Shown here: positions 1-7,486 of the stretch, in pieces | How positions within the stretch are numbered: the first letter of the stretch is position 1 | Layout: every line of letters starts with the position of its first letter | Source of the DNA: CALJIC01 sp039805565 | GTDB taxonomy: Bacteria; Chloroflexota; Chloroflexia; Chloroflexales; Roseiflexaceae | NCBI GenBank assembly: GCA_039805565.1 | Contig: JBDLTZ010000282.1 | Location: 1-23,087 of the forward strand | Reading direction: 5' to 3' | DNA: 23,087 bases | The notes under the pieces: generated by a model | Seen by the model: the letters and a program-made list of their open reading frames with translations, nothing else | Databases searched by the model: none | What the model was told of the DNA's origin: nothing | Translations under genes and position numbers: made by a program

Positions 1-627
1 GCGGACGCATCCCCCGGGCCTGCTCGCGCCGCAGGCCCCGCGCGGTCCGACGCCCTGCTCCAGGCCGCGCGCCGGGTCGACTGGCGCTTCCTGCTGGACG
101 ACCCGTCCCTCGGGCACGTCGTGTACCTGGGGGCGCCGGATGAGCCGCTGCTGGAGGGGCTGCGGCTGCTCGGCGCGTCGCTGACCATGCTCCCCAGGCA
201 GGGAGGCGCAGGTGCGTTCGACCTGGTTGTGGCGCGCAACCCCTCGCCGGCGATGCTGGCCGCGGCCGTGGCCTTGCTCCGCCCCGGCGGCCGGCTGTAC
301 GTCGAGGTAGATGGGCATCTGAGCCGTCAGGCCCCCTCGGGCGCGCTGCCCTCCGCGCCGGCCTGCGCGGCCGCCCTGCGCAGCTACCCCGTGGGCGTAG
401 CCGCGCTCCACTGGCACTGGCCGAGCTTCGCGGCCTGCACGCGCATCGTCCCGCTCACTGCGGCCGCGCTCCGCTACGCCGTCGGGGCCGCGGGCTCTGG
501 TGCGCCGGCCGCCCTCGCCCGCGCGCTCGGCCCGCTGCTGCGGCCGGGGCTGGTGGCCGAGCTCGCGCCGCACGTCAGCCTGGTGGCCTGCCGCCAGCCG
601 AGTGATGAGGAGGGACAGCGCCCATGA
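1..627 (+). CDS. Methyltransferase-like protein, 5' end cut by window
   Basis: The frame is open from base 1 to the TGA at 625-627, so the true start lies outside the window and at least 208 residues are visible. The middle part reads like the late Rossmann strands of a class I SAM-dependent methyltransferase: a short hydrophobic strand ending in YLGAPDE, then FDLVVARNP, then LLRPGGRLYVEVDG, which is the usual 'conduit of product' strand after a PGG turn. The SAM-binding GxGxG loop is not visible, either because it lies upstream or because it is degenerate. The stop overlaps the start of the next gene by 4 bp (ATGA), so the two are translationally coupled. In context it would modify a sugar or glycan, but the substrate cannot be read from the sequence. 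The methyltransferase call rests on fold-like pattern only and is moderate. Confidence 0.55.
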   Translation, partial: ADASPGPARAAGPARSDALLQAARRVDWRFLLDDPSLGHVVYLGAPDEPLLEGLRLLGASLTMLPRQGGAGAFDLVVARNPSPAMLAAAVALLRPGGRLYVEVDGHLSRQAPSGALPSAPACAAALRSYPVGVAALHWHWPSFAACTRIVPLTAAALRYAVGAAGSGAPAALARALGPLLRPGLVAELAPHVSLVACRQPSDEEGQRP

Positions 628-1661
628 GCACCGCACTGACCTACCTGGCATCCAACCGCCGGCGCCTGGGGCTCGACCGCTACGGCGTGGGTGATGACCC
701 GGCGTGGGTGGCGATCACGCCGCGCTTCCGCGCCTCCAGCCACGTGATTGTCCTGGTGCTGGCCGAAGGAAGCCTCACTCCCGCGCTCGCGGTGAAGATG
801 GCTCGGCTCCCCGGCGACGGGGCAAGCCTGGACCGCGAGGCCGCCATCCTGCACACCGTCCAGGCCGGTCGCCCCGCGGGCTACGACTCGATCCCGCGCG
901 TCGTGGCGTACGACTGCTACCTGGGCCACCCGATCCTGGTGGAGACCGCGCTGGCGGGTGAGCCCATGGCGGCGCCGGCCGTCCGACGCGACCAGACGGC
1001 CTGCTGCGAGGCGGCGCTCTCCTGGCTCATCGAGGTGCAGTCGGCGCCGCTGTGCTCGGCCGACCCCCGCTGGTTCACCCGGCTGGTGGAGGCGCCGCTG
1101 CGGCGCCTGTCCGACGCACTGGGGCCGTCGCCCGCGGAGGAGCGGCTACTGGCGGATACGTGGTCGTACGCCGAGGCGCTGCGCGAGGCGGCGATCCCGC
1201 TGGTGTGCGAGCACGGCGACCTGAGCCACCCGAACGTGCTCCTGACTGGGGCTGGACGGGTGAGCGTGCTGGACTGGGAGACGGCCGAGCTCGCCGGGCT
1301 CCCGGCATGCGACCTGTTCTTCTTCCTGACCTACATCGCTTTCGCGCGCCGCGCGCGCTGGGGGCGCCAGGGGCACGTCGAGGCGTTCCACGAGGCGTTC
1401 TTCGGGCCGCGCGCCTGGGCCCGGCCGTACGTCGAGCGCTACGCCCGGCAGATCGGCGTCCCAGCCGCGGCCCTCACGCCGCTGCTGGTGCTGACCTGGG
1501 CGCGCTACCTCGCCGGCCTGCTCGGGCGGCTCGGCGAGGGGGGCAACGCCCCGGACGATGGGACTACCGCCGCCTGGCTGCGCGGCAACCGCTACTTCGC
1601 TCTCTGGCGTCACGCCGTCGCCGACGCCGGCTCGCTCGTCTGGAATCTGAACGCTCACTGA
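624..1661 (+). CDS. APH-family phosphotransferase (small-molecule kinase)
   Basis: A 345-residue protein of the aminoglycoside phosphotransferase/choline kinase fold. Visible landmarks are ALAVKMAR with the probable ATP lysine K58, REAAIL with a conserved Glu at 72, the catalytic loop CEHGDLSHPN (H197, D199, N204) and the metal-binding VLDWE (D217). These are the full active-site set of the family, so it should be catalytically active. The start ATG at 624 overlaps the upstream stop as ATGA. Members of this family inside polysaccharide clusters phosphorylate sugars or amino alcohols rather than antibiotics; that role here is inferred from its position in front of a glycosyltransferase. The C-terminal third is rich in Trp and Arg and carries no recognisable extra domain. 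Family confidence is high; the substrate is unknown. Confidence 0.85.
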   Translation: MSTALTYLASNRRRLGLDRYGVGDDPAWVAITPRFRASSHVIVLVLAEGSLTPALAVKMARLPGDGASLDREAAILHTVQAGRPAGYDSIPRVVAYDCYLGHPILVETALAGEPMAAPAVRRDQTACCEAALSWLIEVQSAPLCSADPRWFTRLVEAPLRRLSDALGPSPAEERLLADTWSYAEALREAAIPLVCEHGDLSHPNVLLTGAGRVSVLDWETAELAGLPACDLFFFLTYIAFARRARWGRQGHVEAFHEAFFGPRAWARPYVERYARQIGVPAAALTPLLVLTWARYLAGLLGRLGEGGNAPDDGTTAAWLRGNRYFALWRHAVADAGSLVWNLNAH

Positions 1662-1676
1662 ACAGGGGGTTGGCCC

Positions 1677-2864
1677 ATGCGGATCCTCTATCTCACCAAC
1701 GGCTTCCCCTTCCCGCTGACCAGCGGGTACCTGCGCCACTACTTCCTCATCCGCGAGCTCGCGCGGCAGCACCGCGTTAGCCTGCTCTCGATCGTCGGCC
1801 CGCAGTTCCGCCCGGAGCTCACCGAGGCCCTGCGACCGTTCACTGAGCGCGTGCTGACGTTCGCCGCCCCGCGCGGCCGGGGGCTGGCGGCGAAGGCCGG
1901 GCGGCGGGTGCGCGCGCTGCTCGACTGGGAGCCGGCCGTGCGCCAGATGCGCGCGGCCGCCGAGGAGCTCACCCGCGCCGAGCAGTTCGACGCCGTCTTG
2001 TTTAGCGGCAAGCAGACCTACCCGGCCCTCGAGGGCCTGCGCGGGCTGCCGGTGATCGCCGACCTGTGCGACGCCACCTCGGTGCGCGTGCGCGGCCGCA
2101 TGGCCTACGTCGGGGTCGATCGCCTGCCCTGGCTGCTGCTGGAGTACGCCCAGGTGCGGCGCGTCGAGCAGGCCCTGCTGCGCCGCGCCGAGCACCTGCT
2201 GTTCGCCACCTGCCGCGACCGCGACGCGCTGACTGGGGGCGCCACCCCGCGCGCCACCGTCGTGCCGAACGGCGTCGACCTCGACTACTGGCGGCCGGCG
2301 GCCCCCGACCACCAGCCCGGCACGATCGTTTTCACCGGCGCGATGGACTACGCGCCCAATACCGATGCCGCGCTGTACCTGGCCGACGAGATCCTGCCGC
2401 TCGTGCGGCGCTCGGAGCCCGACGCGCAGGTGCTGATCGTCGGCCGGGACCCGCCCGAGCAGCTGCGTGCCGCCGGCAGGCGCCCGGGCGTCACCGTGAC
2501 GGGCTTCGTCGACGACGTGCGCCCCTACCTGGAGCGTGCTGCTGTCTTCGCGGCGCCGCTGCGCTACGGGGCGGGCATCCAGAACAAGGTGCTTGAGGCG
2601 ATGGCGATGGAGGTTCCGGTGGTGGCCACGCCGCTGGCCGCCGACGGCCTGCGGACCGAGGAGGGTGAGCGGCCGCCGGTCGTCGTGGCCTCCGACGCCG
2701 CCTCGTTCGCCGAGGCCCTCGTCCGGGCGATCGCGGCGCGCCGGCGCGACCCGGCGCCGGACTCAGACGCGCGCCGGTTCGTCGCGCGGCATTTCGTGTG
2801 GAGCGAGAGCGGCCAGAGGCTTGACCGGGTGCTGAGCCGGGTCAGCCGCAGTATAGAGGTCTAA
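1677..2864 (+). CDS. GT4-type glycosyltransferase (sugar transferase, TIGR03087-like)
   Basis: A 395-residue GT-B retaining glycosyltransferase. The N-terminal Rossmann half begins MRILYLTNGFPFPLTSGYLRH, the usual opening of family 4 enzymes that grip the acceptor. The C-terminal half has IVFTGAMDYAPNTDAALYL near residue 216 and the donor-binding region GAGIQNKVLEAMAMEVPVVA near residues 298-317, including the ExxA(M) nucleotide-sugar segment. The pattern 'F.G.M.Y.PN..A' followed by 'G.G..NK.LEAMA' is typical of the transferases found with exosortase/EPS loci. An AGGGGG Shine-Dalgarno at 1664-1669 sits 7 bp before the ATG; only 15 bp separate it from the upstream gene. It should transfer a sugar to a lipid-linked or growing glycan in the cytoplasm. 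Donor and acceptor cannot be deduced. Confidence 0.88.
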   Translation: MRILYLTNGFPFPLTSGYLRHYFLIRELARQHRVSLLSIVGPQFRPELTEALRPFTERVLTFAAPRGRGLAAKAGRRVRALLDWEPAVRQMRAAAEELTRAEQFDAVLFSGKQTYPALEGLRGLPVIADLCDATSVRVRGRMAYVGVDRLPWLLLEYAQVRRVEQALLRRAEHLLFATCRDRDALTGGATPRATVVPNGVDLDYWRPAAPDHQPGTIVFTGAMDYAPNTDAALYLADEILPLVRRSEPDAQVLIVGRDPPEQLRAAGRRPGVTVTGFVDDVRPYLERAAVFAAPLRYGAGIQNKVLEAMAMEVPVVATPLAADGLRTEEGERPPVVVASDAASFAEALVRAIAARRRDPAPDSDARRFVARHFVWSESGQRLDRVLSRVSRSIEV

Positions 2865-2868
2865 TACG

Positions 2869-3588
2869 ATGACAACAGTTGCGCTGATAGGTCCGGACGG
2901 AGCCGGGAAGACAACCGTCGGGCGCCGGGTTGAGGCGCTGATCCCTGTGCCGATCAAGTATGTGTACATGGGGGTCAACCTTGACTCCAGCAACCACATG
3001 CTGCCCACCACCCGCCTGGTCCGCGCGATCAAGCGCGCTCGCGGCGATGCGCCCGACCGGGGCGGCCCGCGCGACCCCGCGCGCGTCACCCCGCGCCCGA
3101 AGAACCCGCTGCGCCGCGCCCTGTCGGAGGCCCGCTCGATGGTGAGCCTGGTGCTGCGCGTGAGCGAGGAATGGTATCGGCAGGGGCTCGCCTGGAGCTA
3201 CGAGCGTCGTGGCAACATTGTCATCTTCGACCGACACTACTACTCGGACTACTACGCCTACGACATCGCCAACCGCGGTCGCGGGCAGCCGCTCGCGCGC
3301 CGCATCCACGGCCTGATGCTCGACCGAGTCTACCCCAAGCCCGGCCTGACGATCTACCTTGATGCGCCGGCCGAGGTGCTCTTCGCACGCAAAGGCGAGG
3401 GCACGCTCGAGTCGCTCGAGCGGCGGCGGCAGAGCTACCTGCAGCTCGGCGCGCAGCTGGAGCACTTCGCCGTCGTCGACGCGAACCGGCCGCTCGAGGA
3501 TGTCGCGCGCGACGTGGCCGAGCTGATCTACGGCTTCCACCTCCGCAGCGCCAGCAAGCCCACGAGGGTGAGCGATGCGCGCCACTAG
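2869..3588 (+). CDS. Thymidylate-kinase-like P-loop kinase
   Basis: A 239-residue P-loop NTPase related to thymidylate/deoxynucleoside kinases. The Walker A motif GPDGAGKTT lies at residues 8-16, a DRH motif followed by YYSDYYAYD at 121-132 matches the substrate-binding DRY/DRH box of dTMP kinases, and LDAPAEVLFARKGEGTLESL at 165-184 corresponds to the lid region. The sequence between about 50 and 100 (Arg/Pro rich) is an insert unlike housekeeping Tmk. A GAGG Shine-Dalgarno at 2856-2859 lies inside the end of the upstream gene, with 4 bp between the genes. Housekeeping thymidylate kinases are not normally embedded in EPS operons; relatives in such clusters are thought to phosphorylate a glycan precursor or amino-sugar intermediate. 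That role is inferred; the fold is seen. Confidence 0.8.
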   Translation: MTTVALIGPDGAGKTTVGRRVEALIPVPIKYVYMGVNLDSSNHMLPTTRLVRAIKRARGDAPDRGGPRDPARVTPRPKNPLRRALSEARSMVSLVLRVSEEWYRQGLAWSYERRGNIVIFDRHYYSDYYAYDIANRGRGQPLARRIHGLMLDRVYPKPGLTIYLDAPAEVLFARKGEGTLESLERRRQSYLQLGAQLEHFAVVDANRPLEDVARDVAELIYGFHLRSASKPTRVSDARH

Positions 3589-4825
3589 CGGGGGCCAGCC
3601 GACCATCCTCGTCACTGACGCCGGCCGCGGCAGCGCGGTGGCCTGCATCCGCTCGCTCGGGCGACGCGGCTGGCGCGTGATCGCGGCGGACTCCGACCCC
3701 CGCGCCCCCGGTCTCCACTCGCGCTACGCAAGCGAGCAGCTGCTGTACCCGCCGCCCGAGCACGAGCCGCGCGCCTTCGCCGAGGCGCTGCTGCGCGCCG
3801 CCCGCGAGCGGGGTGTCGATCTGATCATCCCCGTGACCGACGCGGCCATCCTGCCGCTCGCGGAGGCGCGCGGCCGCTTTGCGGGTGTCTGTGCGGTGAC
3901 GCTGCCGGAGCAGGAGGCGCTCGAGGTGGTCACGGACAAGCGCCGCACGCTCGAGCTGGCGGGGCGGCTGGGCGTGCCGGCGCCGCGCACCGCGCTCGTG
4001 CACACCGCCGAGGAGGCGCTCGCCCACGCCCCGTCGCTCGGCTGGCCGATCGTGCTCAAGCCCCTGCGCTCACGACTGTACCGCGAGGGCGGCGCCATCG
4101 AGGCGCTCACCGTCACCTACGCCGAGCACCCCGCGCGGCTCGCCGAGCAGATGCGCCACTTCGAGGGGCGCTGCCCGGTGCTGCTCCAGGAGTACTACCG
4201 CGGCGTCGGGCACGGCGTGGAGCTCCTGGCGGACCACGGCCGGCCGCTGGCGGCGTTCCAGCACCGGCGCCTGCGCGAGGTTCCGGTCCAGGGCGGCGCG
4301 AGCGCGTTCCGCGAGAGCGTGCCGCTCGACCCCGAGCTCTACCGCTACGCCGCCGATCTGCTCGCGGCGCTGCGCTGGACCGGCCTGGCGATGGTGGAGT
4401 TCAAGGTGGGCGCCGACGGCCCGCGCCTGATGGAGATCAACGGCCGCATCTGGGGCTCGCTCCCGCTGGCGGTCCACAGCGGCATGGACTTCCCGGCCCG
4501 CCTCGTCGAGCTCTACCTCGGCCCGGGCGCGGCGCCGGCGCAGGTCGATACCAGGTACCGGGCGGGGGTGCGCTCGCGCAACCTCGAGCTCGACCTGGTG
4601 TGGATCGGCTCGGTGCTGCGGGGTCGTCGCCGCCACGCGTTCCTCGAGATGCCGCGCCGCTCCCAGGCGCTGGCGGCCGTGCTGGGGCTCCTCAGCCCGA
4701 CCTCCAGGTTTGATATCCTGTCGCTGCGCGACCCGCGGCCCGGCCTCGCCGAGCTGTCCAAGCTGGTCACGAAGATCGGTGTGAAGCTGCGCGACGCGCG
4801 CGCGCCCGAGGGAGCCCGAGCATGA
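3575..4825 (+). CDS. ATP-grasp carboxylate-amine/thiol ligase
   Basis: A 416-residue ATP-grasp enzyme with the carbamoyl-phosphate-synthase large-subunit-like layout. An N-terminal pre-ATP-grasp Rossmann unit (ILVTDAGRGSAVACIRSLGRRG, then ADSDP and VDLIIPVTDA) leads into the central ATP-binding lobe with VTDKRRTLELAGRLGVPAPRT, WPIVLKPL and LLQEYY, and ends with the metal-ligand signature LMEINGRIWGSLPLA from residue 285. All the expected ATP/Mg ligands (K in VLKP, E in EYY, E and N in MEIN) are visible. Such enzymes join a carboxylate to an amine through an acyl-phosphate, so it could add an amino-acid-like group to a sugar. It overlaps the preceding gene by 14 bp and the following one by 4 bp. 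Its substrate is unknown. Confidence 0.85.
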   Translation: MRATSGGQPTILVTDAGRGSAVACIRSLGRRGWRVIAADSDPRAPGLHSRYASEQLLYPPPEHEPRAFAEALLRAARERGVDLIIPVTDAAILPLAEARGRFAGVCAVTLPEQEALEVVTDKRRTLELAGRLGVPAPRTALVHTAEEALAHAPSLGWPIVLKPLRSRLYREGGAIEALTVTYAEHPARLAEQMRHFEGRCPVLLQEYYRGVGHGVELLADHGRPLAAFQHRRLREVPVQGGASAFRESVPLDPELYRYAADLLAALRWTGLAMVEFKVGADGPRLMEINGRIWGSLPLAVHSGMDFPARLVELYLGPGAAPAQVDTRYRAGVRSRNLELDLVWIGSVLRGRRRHAFLEMPRRSQALAAVLGLLSPTSRFDILSLRDPRPGLAELSKLVTKIGVKLRDARAPEGARA

Positions 4826-5838
4826 TCAAGCGCCTCGCCGCGAAGACCCTGGGCAGCCCGGTGTTCGGCTCGCTCGTGGGGCTGCTGGAGCGCCTCACGG
4901 GCGACCAGCCCCAGAGCCTGCGCGTGCTGACGTACCACAGGGTCGATGACCCCGCCCGACGCCCCGAGCTCTACCCGGGCCTGATCAGCGCCACACCCGC
5001 CGGCTTCGAGGAGCAGGTGCGCTACCTGGCCGCCCACTGCCGTGTGGTCGGCCTGCCTGAGCTGATCGAGGCGGCGCGCTCCGGCCGGCCGCTCCCGCCG
5101 CGCGCGGTGTTGATCACCTTCGACGACGCCTACCGCGACTTCGCCGAGTGCGCCTGGCCGATCCTCCGGCGCTACGGCCTCCCGGCGACGCTCTTCGTCC
5201 CCACCGCCTACCCGGGACACCCCGAGCGCGCGTTCTGGTGGGACCGGCTCCACGAGATCCTGGCGGGGTCACGCGCCCCACGCCTCGATACGCCCGTCGG
5301 GACGCTCGCGCTCGCCAGCCCCGCCGGGCGCGGGCAGGCCTACCGCCGGCTGCGCGCCTACGTCAAGTCGCTGCCGCACCGGGAGGCCATGCGCTTTGTG
5401 GACGAGCTGTGCGCCGGGCTCGGCGCGCCGCCGGCCCGCGGCCACGTGCTCGGCTGGGACGAGCTGCGCGGCCTGGCCCGCGAGGGCGTGGCCCTCGCCG
5501 CCCACACCCGGACCCACCCGCTCCTCAGCCGCGTCAGCCTTGAGGAGGTGCGCGACGAGGCCGCGGGCTCGCGCCGCGACCTCGAGCGCGAGATCGGCGC
5601 CGTCCCCCCCGCGTTCGCTTACCCGAGCGGCAGTTTCACCAACGACGTCGTGCGCGCCCTGGGCGAGGAGGGGTTCGAGGTTGCTTTTACCACCGAAGCC
5701 GGCGTCAACGACCTGCGCCGCCCACACTGGCTGCGTCTGAGGCGCCTGAACGTCACGCTCAACACCAGCCTCCCGCTCCTGCGCGCGCGCATGCTCGGCG
5801 GCCCAGCTCTGCTCTCGCCGGCGCAACGAAGCGTGTGA
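4822..5838 (+). CDS. NodB-type polysaccharide deacetylase
   Basis: A 338-residue carbohydrate esterase 4 protein. The metal/base motif LITFDDAY places D101 and D102, PATLFVPT follows at 121-128, the second histidine motif LAAHTRTH gives H228 and H232, and FAYPSGSFTNDVV at 265-277 is the motif 3 arm. All catalytic positions of CE4 are present. No cleavable signal peptide is obvious; the N-terminus is basic (IKRLAAK) then weakly hydrophobic, so it may be cytoplasmic or membrane-attached. It would remove N-acetyl groups from a polysaccharide or lipid-linked sugar. The ATG overlaps the previous stop as ATGA. It is the last gene of the operon. After the TGA the same frame stays open for 18 codons of coding-like sequence (see findings). 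Confidence 0.88.
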   Translation: MIKRLAAKTLGSPVFGSLVGLLERLTGDQPQSLRVLTYHRVDDPARRPELYPGLISATPAGFEEQVRYLAAHCRVVGLPELIEAARSGRPLPPRAVLITFDDAYRDFAECAWPILRRYGLPATLFVPTAYPGHPERAFWWDRLHEILAGSRAPRLDTPVGTLALASPAGRGQAYRRLRAYVKSLPHREAMRFVDELCAGLGAPPARGHVLGWDELRGLAREGVALAAHTRTHPLLSRVSLEEVRDEAAGSRRDLEREIGAVPPAFAYPSGSFTNDVVRALGEEGFEVAFTTEAGVNDLRRPHWLRLRRLNVTLNTSLPLLRARMLGGPALLSPAQRSV

Positions 5839-5935
5839 ACGAAGCCCCAGGGCGAGGAGCTGGAGCGCGATGACATGTTCTTCATCGTGGAGTGATCAAA
5901 ACGATACATACATTCATCAGAAAAACAGGTTAAGG

Positions 5936-5944
5936 TGCTATGCT
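5936..5944 (+). promoter_or_regulatory. Extended -10 promoter before secreted protein gene
   Basis: TGC-TATGCT lies in a locally AT-rich stretch (5896-5940) that contrasts with the GC-rich flanks. No good -35 hexamer stands at 16-18 bp, which is usual when a TGn extension is present. Transcription would start near 5951, about 80 bases before the ATG at 6031. The same TGC-TAnnnT element occurs before several other genes in this window. Confidence 0.5.
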
Positions 5945-6030
5945 CTGAGAGAGTGCACTAGGAGCCCGGCTACGTACACCGCACACGCGGCAACGCCGTC
6001 TGGCCCTGGAGGGCAGCATACACAGAACTG

Positions 6031-7398
6031 ATGTTGTTGGGGGCGCTTTCTGTCGTGCTTGCTCGCTTTTCGTCTCGGTTACGCCTGCGTCGCGTAGGGC
6101 TGATGGGTCTGGCGGCGACGCTGGTGTCAATCTATCTGGCGCTGACTGGCGCCCCCCTCCCCATGCAGGTGAGGGCGTACGACCAGCCCACGTGGTCGGT
6201 GAGCCACTCGGGAGCGAAGGCGGTCTCGGCGCCGACGGGTGAGAAGCCCGAGAGCAAGCTTTGGTGGCACGATGGCTTCTGGTGGGGCAACCTGTACAGC
6301 CCTACCGCGCAGCAGTACCGCATCCACCGGCTCAGTCTGGCCCGCCGGGCGTGGATTGATACGGGGGTATCTGCCGACGACCGCTCGGGCAGCAAAGGTG
6401 ATGTGCTCTGGGACGGAACCCATCTCTACATCGTCTCGCAGGTGTTCACCACTAGCGCCTCCCCGACCTTGTCGAACTGGGGTCGCCTCTACCGCTACAG
6501 CTACCACGCCGCATCCACCCGCTACGTGCTCGACCAGGGCTTCCCCGTGACCAACGTCACGCGGGGCAAATCAGAGGCGCTGGTGCTGGCCAAGGATTCC
6601 ACCGGCCAACTGTGGGTCACGTACGTCGAGGCCGGCCGCGTGATGCTCAATCACACCATCGGGAGCGATATGGTGTGGGGCGAGCCGTTCCTGCTCCCCG
6701 TCGATCCGGCGGTGGTCACTGTCACCAGCGACGATATCGCATCGGTGGTGGCGTTCCAGGGCAACAAGATCGGCGTGATGTGGAGCAACCAGAACACACA
6801 CCAGATGTACTTCGCGGTGCACCGGGACGCTGATCCCGACACAGCCTGGCAGCTTGATGAGGCGCCGCTGCCCGGTGACCCGTGCCGCAGCAGGTGTGCC
6901 GACGACCACATCAACCTCAAAGCCTTTGAGAGCGATGGTTCAGGGCGCGTCTTCGCGGCGATCAAAACGTCGCAGACCGACGACGATCAGCCGCTGGTTA
7001 TGCTGCTGGTGCGCGATAGGGGGGGGATCTGGCAGAGCCACGTGTTCGGCCGCGTCCGCGACGAGCACACGCGGCCGATTGTGCTGTTGGACGAGCAGAA
7101 TGGCCGGCTGTACATGTTTGCCACGGCCCCCGAGAGCGGCGGGGCAATCTACTACAAGAGCTCAGACGTGAACGCGATCACCTTTGCCGAGGGGCGAGGT
7201 GATCTCTTCATCGGTCACACCGGGGCAGGGCGGGTGAACAATGCGACGTCCACGAAGCAGAATGTCAGTGGCTTCACCGGCATCGTCGTGCTGGCGAGCG
7301 ATGATGTCGGCAACTATCTCTCCGGGTATTTGCGCCTCGGTAACGCGCAGCCGCAGTTGTCGAGCTATGAGTACATTCTGCCCTTTGTGCGCCGCTGA
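6031..7398 (+). CDS. Secreted repeat protein, probable beta-propeller (paralogue 1)
   Basis: A 455-residue exported protein of unknown function. The N-terminus is basic (RFSSRLRLRRVGLM) followed by a hydrophobic stretch GLAATLVSIYLAL, a signal peptide or anchor; an alternative start is the ATG at 6103. The mature part is rich in Trp, Tyr, Asp and Gly and has recurring blade-like segments: SKLWWHDGFWWGNLY, VLWDGTHLYIVSQVF, QLWVTYVEAGRVM, KIGVMWSNQN, GRVFAAIKTS and GRLYMFATAPESGG. This pattern suggests a six- or seven-bladed sialidase-like propeller. A C-x3-C pair in PCRSRCADDH near residue 285 is conserved in the paralogue and may form a disulphide outside the cell. Third-position GC is visibly lower than in the neighbouring operon. 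No good Shine-Dalgarno is close to ATG 6031. It probably acts at the cell surface, perhaps binding the polysaccharide made upstream. Confidence 0.75.
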   Translation: MLLGALSVVLARFSSRLRLRRVGLMGLAATLVSIYLALTGAPLPMQVRAYDQPTWSVSHSGAKAVSAPTGEKPESKLWWHDGFWWGNLYSPTAQQYRIHRLSLARRAWIDTGVSADDRSGSKGDVLWDGTHLYIVSQVFTTSASPTLSNWGRLYRYSYHAASTRYVLDQGFPVTNVTRGKSEALVLAKDSTGQLWVTYVEAGRVMLNHTIGSDMVWGEPFLLPVDPAVVTVTSDDIASVVAFQGNKIGVMWSNQNTHQMYFAVHRDADPDTAWQLDEAPLPGDPCRSRCADDHINLKAFESDGSGRVFAAIKTSQTDDDQPLVMLLVRDRGGIWQSHVFGRVRDEHTRPIVLLDEQNGRLYMFATAPESGGAIYYKSSDVNAITFAEGRGDLFIGHTGAGRVNNATSTKQNVSGFTGIVVLASDDVGNYLSGYLRLGNAQPQLSSYEYILPFVRR

Positions 7399-7486
7399 TG
7401 CGGGCCCCACGACGTGCAGCGTCGCCAGCGGGGCAGGGTAGTGCCGGCGCACTCGCAGCCGGCGCAACAATGACAGGGGGCAATGG

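Noticed and set aside
624..1661. Aminoglycoside resistance gene
   Set aside because: The APH fold is shared by many metabolic kinases, and the setting in a glycan operon gives no support for drug resistance.
1146..2312. A 388-codon antisense frame over the phosphotransferase and glycosyltransferase genes
   Set aside because: It spans two well-supported plus-strand genes and their junction and shows no family motif.
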